A DNA stretch of 64,000 nucleotides, taken from positions 2,232,001 through 2,296,000 of the forward strand of contig JAFKAC010000002.1 of assembly GCA_025766275.1 (NCBI GenBank), given 5' to 3'. The translations under genes were made by a program, and so were the position numbers. Positions within the stretch are counted from its first letter, which is position 1, and each line of letters begins with the position of its first letter. The notes under the pieces are model-generated. The model made no database searches. It was not told where the DNA came from and worked only from the letters and a program-made list of their open reading frames with translations. Source of the stretch: Lactarius indigo (Eukaryota > Basidiomycota > Agaricomycetes > Russulales > Russulaceae). This document shows positions 60,066-64,000 of the stretch, piece after piece.

Positions 60066-62196
60066 ATCCATGAGTCGCACGCCAGAACTGCGGCTATGCG
60101 GGGGCTCTCACCTTGAATGTACCGTTCATCCTCTTTTTCGTCAAACTGCACATCTTGTAGTACATCCTCGTCGACCACGGGGTTGTTTCTTTCTTCGTCT
60201 TCGTCTGCTTGCTTTGCCCGCTTCGTGACTCGGAATTTTGCTACAAAGAATCCGTCCATATTGTGCACGTGGGGGTAAAATCGTCGAGTTTGCTTGACGC
60301 TATCATGGAAGGACTTGCCGCGATAGCTTGTGTAGCCTGGGCGGCCAAATTCAAGCTCAGAATCTACCAGATGGGCATTGGGCCGCTTTCGAAGCGCATA
60401 GTCGACCACTGCTTCGTTCTCATCGATAGTCACCGAGCAAGTCGAATAGACCAAGTATCCACCCGTTTTTGAAGCAGGGTTGACGCTGTCAATAGCACAC
60501 AAAATAAGTTGCTTTTGCAAATGCGACAACAACGTAAAGTCTTTCTCGGTCTGCTTCCGGCAACGCCACCGAAGTAGTCGCATAGACGCCAATGTATAAT
60601 TAACGACTTGACGAAGTACGTTGACGCCGAGTGACGCACCTTGTTGATCTTGACGCTGGCGTCTTTACTGATGACGCCTGTCCCGCTGCATGGCGCATCG
60701 AGTAACACGCGGTCAAAGCCGCCCAGGATCTTGGGAAATTCACGTCCATCGTAAGAACATACTACAACGTTCTTGCACCCTAGACGATGTATATTGGCCG
60801 TTAGACTCTTTGTGCGAGCCTTGTTGGCGTCGTTTGCAAAGATGATCCCAGTATTTTGCATCAACGCAGCCATGTGTGTTGTCTTACCCCCAGGGGAAGA
60901 CGCCATGTCGAGTACACGCTCGTGTGGCTGTGGCGACAGAGAAATGACGGGAAGAAACGATGACGCTGCTTGCAGCATGTATTGTCCGGCGAGGTATTCT
61001 GGGGTTGCACCTACGAAATGTGGTTGTTGAGGGAAGAATAAGGGAGGAATGACTTGGGCTGGCTATTACCTATCGGTACACTGCTCTCGAACACCTGGAG
61101 ACCAACGTTCGTCCATTTGCCTATTGGTTCTAGGTTGACACCACGATTGATCAAGGCCTGTGCTAGGTCACGGCGTCTGGTGCGGAGAGTATTCGTCCGA
61201 ATAGTAACAGGACGAGGAACTTCGTTTGCGTCGAAAAATTCAATAGCCTGGTGATATGGTCAGTACACGTACACTGTCTCGGGTGTTCGATAAACCTCCG
61301 CGGCGGGAAAAAGTTGGAACAACTTCTCTGCAAGATATTCGTTGTAGCCGTAATAGCTAGCGATATCCAAGATGAGTTGCTCGACAAACTCGGCGCGATC
61401 CCTGTCAGAGTTGATCATATCGTCACCGTGACCAGGTCAGAATACGAACCTGCCAGTTTTTGCCCCCGATGTTTTCCATCTTTTCAATATCCCGATACAC
61501 TGGCGCATACGTTTTTGAACAACGTGAACTTCTGGACCGCCGACCTTTTTTTCTTCTGCACGCTCTTCCGGTGTCGGTAGAACAGTACCATTGTCGGGCG
61601 CGTCCACCTCCTCTTCATCGGAATCCATGTCTTCAGCACCTTCGAGATCGTCCGCTTCTAACTTGAGCGGCCAGCTGTAGTTCTTCAGCGTCCAATTCGG
61701 CATCGCGTGCAAGCTCTGCGTCGAGTGCATGAGACCTCGCTTCGAAGTTCGACGCCGTGATGGGTAAATCTTCGCCCTCTTCGTCCGTGTCAGAGGCCGA
61801 AGTCGCGTCCGATTTTGAAGAAACGTCACTGTCTTGGAACAACGATCTTCCCAATTTAACCCAGTGAGAGGCAGACCCTCTTAAGTGTGAAAACACATAC
61901 CTAGGGACTGCGTCCTCGTCCTGTACATTGTCCCAACCTTCGTGGTGACTTTCCTCGATGCCGCCCCAAGACTCCTCCGAGTCGTCACTCCACGCTGCCT
62001 TTCCCGTACGTCGGGTTTTTAAATTCTCTTGCAAATTCTCTGATCTAGTCGGTCGAGCAGGATTTTTAACCTTCTTTGCAGGCCGTTTTTGGTCAGAACC
62101 CGGATCGGCCTTACGCTTGCCAAGTTTTTTGGGGGAGCTTTGCTCCGTAGGCTCTTGAAGAGGGTCACCTTGCTTGTTCTTAGCGCGTCTTCCCAT
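60062..62196 (-). CDS. NOP2: nucleolar 25S rRNA cytosine-C5 methyltransferase Nop2
   Basis: Needed for large-subunit ribosome assembly; it methylates 25S rRNA. ATG 62196 gives MGRRAKNKQGDPLQEP and a basic then acidic N-terminal region (EEGEDLPITASNFEARS; EDMDSDEEEVD). The NOL1/NOP2/sun domain reads RAEFVEQLILDIASYYGYN, EVPRPVTIRTNTLRTRRRDL, GATPEYLAGQYMLQAASSF, the SAM loop LDMASSPGGKTTHM, VVVCSYDGREFP, LLDAPCSGTGV with one catalytic Cys, and GYLVYSTCSV with the other. The C-terminus is HNMDGFFVAKFRVTKRAK, ending ACDSWI. Near 61668 the frame shifts +1 between EELQLA and LKLEADDLEGAED without an intron. Its stop overlaps that of the convergent gene. Confidence 0.94.
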
Positions 62197-62999
62197 GGTC
62201 GTATCAATTGTCACATGAGTCACTTAAAATCTCCTAATCGAGTTACACGACACGTGACATGTTCTCCCATTTTGAACGCAGTTGTCTACTTCGTTCTCTT
62301 CGTCTTCCTCATTTTCCTGCCACCGCTGCTTTTACTTCAGGTCTACATTCAGGGCAACTATCTGACATGCGCCCACAACCACCCACGACTACCACCGCTG
62401 GGGTCCAACGCAAGCCGACTGAGCCGCACGTGCCACAACTGTGACGACGATGCAGCCGCGGCGGGGTGTTGGGGGAGGGGGGCACTCCGTCCGCGAGTCC
62501 CACCCACAACGATTGTGGTAGTGGCGGCGGCGTGTTCTGTTCGCCCGGTGCCCCAGCTGCGCAGACGGTGGCGGAGGGGTAGAGCTCTGCATGCCAAAGC
62601 AGGTCCCGCGCCGCGCATTCTTATAGTTACCCCTGCTTTGTATATTACCCGCAGATATCGTGTATACATTGCGAAAGGATCTTTTTTTTTTTTTTGGCAA
62701 AAGTTTGACTTAGAACTGCCTGTAACGGTCCACTAATTATAAATGGCAAAATTTGACTTGTCCCAGATGACTTTGGACCATCGGATGCTCTCACCCTGAC
62801 TGAACGGACCTGGACTCGACTATTCTCAGTCAATTCCAGCCAATCGGGGTCAAAAATCTTGCAAACTATACGCACCGGGGGTCATTTTGGCTACTCGATG
62901 ACCATTTCTGACTAACGTACCAGCTGACCTGACCTGGGTCGACTTTTCTTTTTTAATTTTTTGTTTTTACTGAAGCGCGGGTTACCGTACCAAAACCAT
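62197..62999. other. intergenic region
   Basis: About 800 bp between two minus-strand genes. It has a GC-rich block (62380-62590) and a T-run of about 13 at 62682-62694. The open frames here on either strand show no motif. I see promoter and 3' UTR only. Confidence 0.35.
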
Positions 63000-63773
63000 C
63001 TAGCCGATTCTAATTCCCAAGGCAAACCCTGCGATAAAGGATGCCCTCTGTTGGAAATCTGCGGTCAAAAAGTCTACCAGCCACCTCCACAGCGAATAAA
63101 CAGATGGAGGCCGTCTGACCCCATTGGCTTCTGTAGTATATATGAGGTTTTCAAAGCGCGCCGCGGCCCTTGACCAGTCTACTTTGATTATGGATGCAGA
63201 ACCAAGAGACTATGTGTGGATTTGAGACGAGACCAACGATGAGACAACGCACAACTCACCTGTAGCAACACAAATATCCCGCCAAAAAAGAATGCGAGCA
63301 CTTTTGCTCCCCTCTTGACGAATACACCAGCGCAAATACCACAGACAGTCCCAAACGTGAGTCCGTACTTATCGACTCTGGACTCTGGTGGAGGAGGAAG
63401 GCCTGCTGGATCCGATGGTCTCCCTACCCCTCTCAAAGTCGGCTGAGTAGATGTAGAATCGGCTGGGCCGATCTCAGCAAAGACCGAATAGGCCCATAAA
63501 GTAACAGACTTACACTCGCAGTTGAGCCGAGGGAGGTTCGCATAGGATAAGAGCCCTAAGCTAGTGCCTACAGCGAGACCAGCACTGGCACCTGCCCACC
63601 GAACGGTGGCCCCCATTCTTCTGGCTGCTACTGCATTACTCAATGGGCGTGAGGTTTCCGAAAAAATTGGTGCTTTCCATAGAGAGCGCTTTGCTCGTGT
63701 TATATCACGACAAAAGGTAGTACGACCCAGGAACAGCCCGACGCGAGAACGCAAGGGTGTACAGAGATGCCAT
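63000..63773 (-). CDS. FUN14-domain mitochondrial membrane protein
   Basis: FUN14/FUNDC proteins sit in the mitochondrial outer membrane; animal members act in mitophagy. The exon at 63754-63260 has a basic presequence-like region (RDITRAKRSLWKAPIFSE), a hydrophobic segment (AGASAGLAVGTSLGLLSYA), then the family core KYGLTFGTVCGICAGVFVKRG and VLAFFFGGIFVLLQ. An intron (acceptor TAG near 63229) joins SLGSASIIKVDWSRAAARFE. The C-terminus WLVDFLTADFQQRASFIAGF with ALGIRIG and TAG at 63000-63002 is typical. The ATG at 63773 (MASLYTLAFSRRAV) is one base out of frame with the rest near 63730. An internal Met near 63616 is the alternative start. Confidence 0.83.
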
Positions 63774-64000
63774 GGGGATTCGAATGCGGAACAGCTGACT
63801 CATCCATCATGCAGTGTTTATTCAAGTTTACAGTACAGCAAGTCACGATATTCCATCCGACCTTTTTTTTCAACACTGGTTAATAAACGTGGTCAACGCC
63901 GACTTCTCTGCACTGTCCACCGTCAACTTATAAAAGTGTTTTACGGTGATCCACGCTCGCACATATGTGCAGTGGTAACTCGAGGATGGGGGCATCCAGG
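63774..64000. other. window edge, non-coding
   Basis: Sequence upstream of the FUN14 gene. It is AT-rich with a T-run near 63864. No gene start was recognised before the window ends. Confidence 0.3.

Overview
The window is nuclear DNA of a filamentous basidiomycete, probably an Agaricomycete. The evidence is about 29 protein genes in 64 kb on both strands, very short introns (mostly 45-70 nt, GT-AG with a few GC-AG), several introns in almost every gene, and fungal forms of conserved eukaryotic proteins (Sec66, Yos9, Pmp3, fungal Cho1, HAL4-type kinase, kynureninase). I see no transposon, rRNA, convincing tRNA or CRISPR. All products were assigned by reading the translated sequence; none was checked by a database search.

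Layout. 0.2-7.5 kb: a possible tiny gene, PP2A B56 subunit (-), an uncharacterised conserved-looking gene (+), mitochondrial citrate synthase (-), SEC66 (+). 7.7-17.4 kb: USP7/Ubp15 deubiquitinase (-) and a large disordered protein with a 21-bp coding tandem repeat (+). 17.7-21.9 kb: a same-strand run of primase PRI2, phosphatidylserine synthase CHO1 and SMC5/6 subunit NSE1. 22-28.2 kb (-): a long AAA ATPase, PI synthase PIS1 and syntaxin SSO1. 28.7-38.4 kb: asparagine synthetase (+), a RhoGEF (-), RNA helicase PRP28 (+). 38.4-41.4 kb is the largest gene-poor stretch. 41.4-47.9 kb: HAL4-type kinase (+), YOS9 (-), a small AT-hook protein (+). 48.4-53.5 kb: three kynurenine-pathway genes side by side, BNA4 (-), BNA5 (+) and BNA7 (-). 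53.6-64 kb: PMP3 (+), eIF2B epsilon (-), an Ala/Pro/Glu-rich protein (-), an unrecognised spliced gene (+), NOP2 (-) and a FUN14 protein (-).

How genes relate. BNA7, BNA4 and BNA5 encode successive steps from N-formylkynurenine toward 3-hydroxyanthranilate, the precursor of de novo NAD. BNA4 and BNA5 diverge from a short promoter that carries an exact 17-bp repeat. CHO1 and PIS1, which compete for CDP-diacylglycerol, lie about 5 kb apart. The other neighbours are mixed housekeeping genes.

The strongest anomaly is that about ten otherwise well-conserved genes carry a one-base reading-frame change that no intron explains, and almost all are of the same sign (+1). This most likely means residual single-base insertions in the assembly, but each site is listed so it can be tested. 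Other notable points are a 57-codon PMP3 gene with six introns and a 5-nt micro-exon, stop codons of convergent genes that overlap, and three GC-AG introns.
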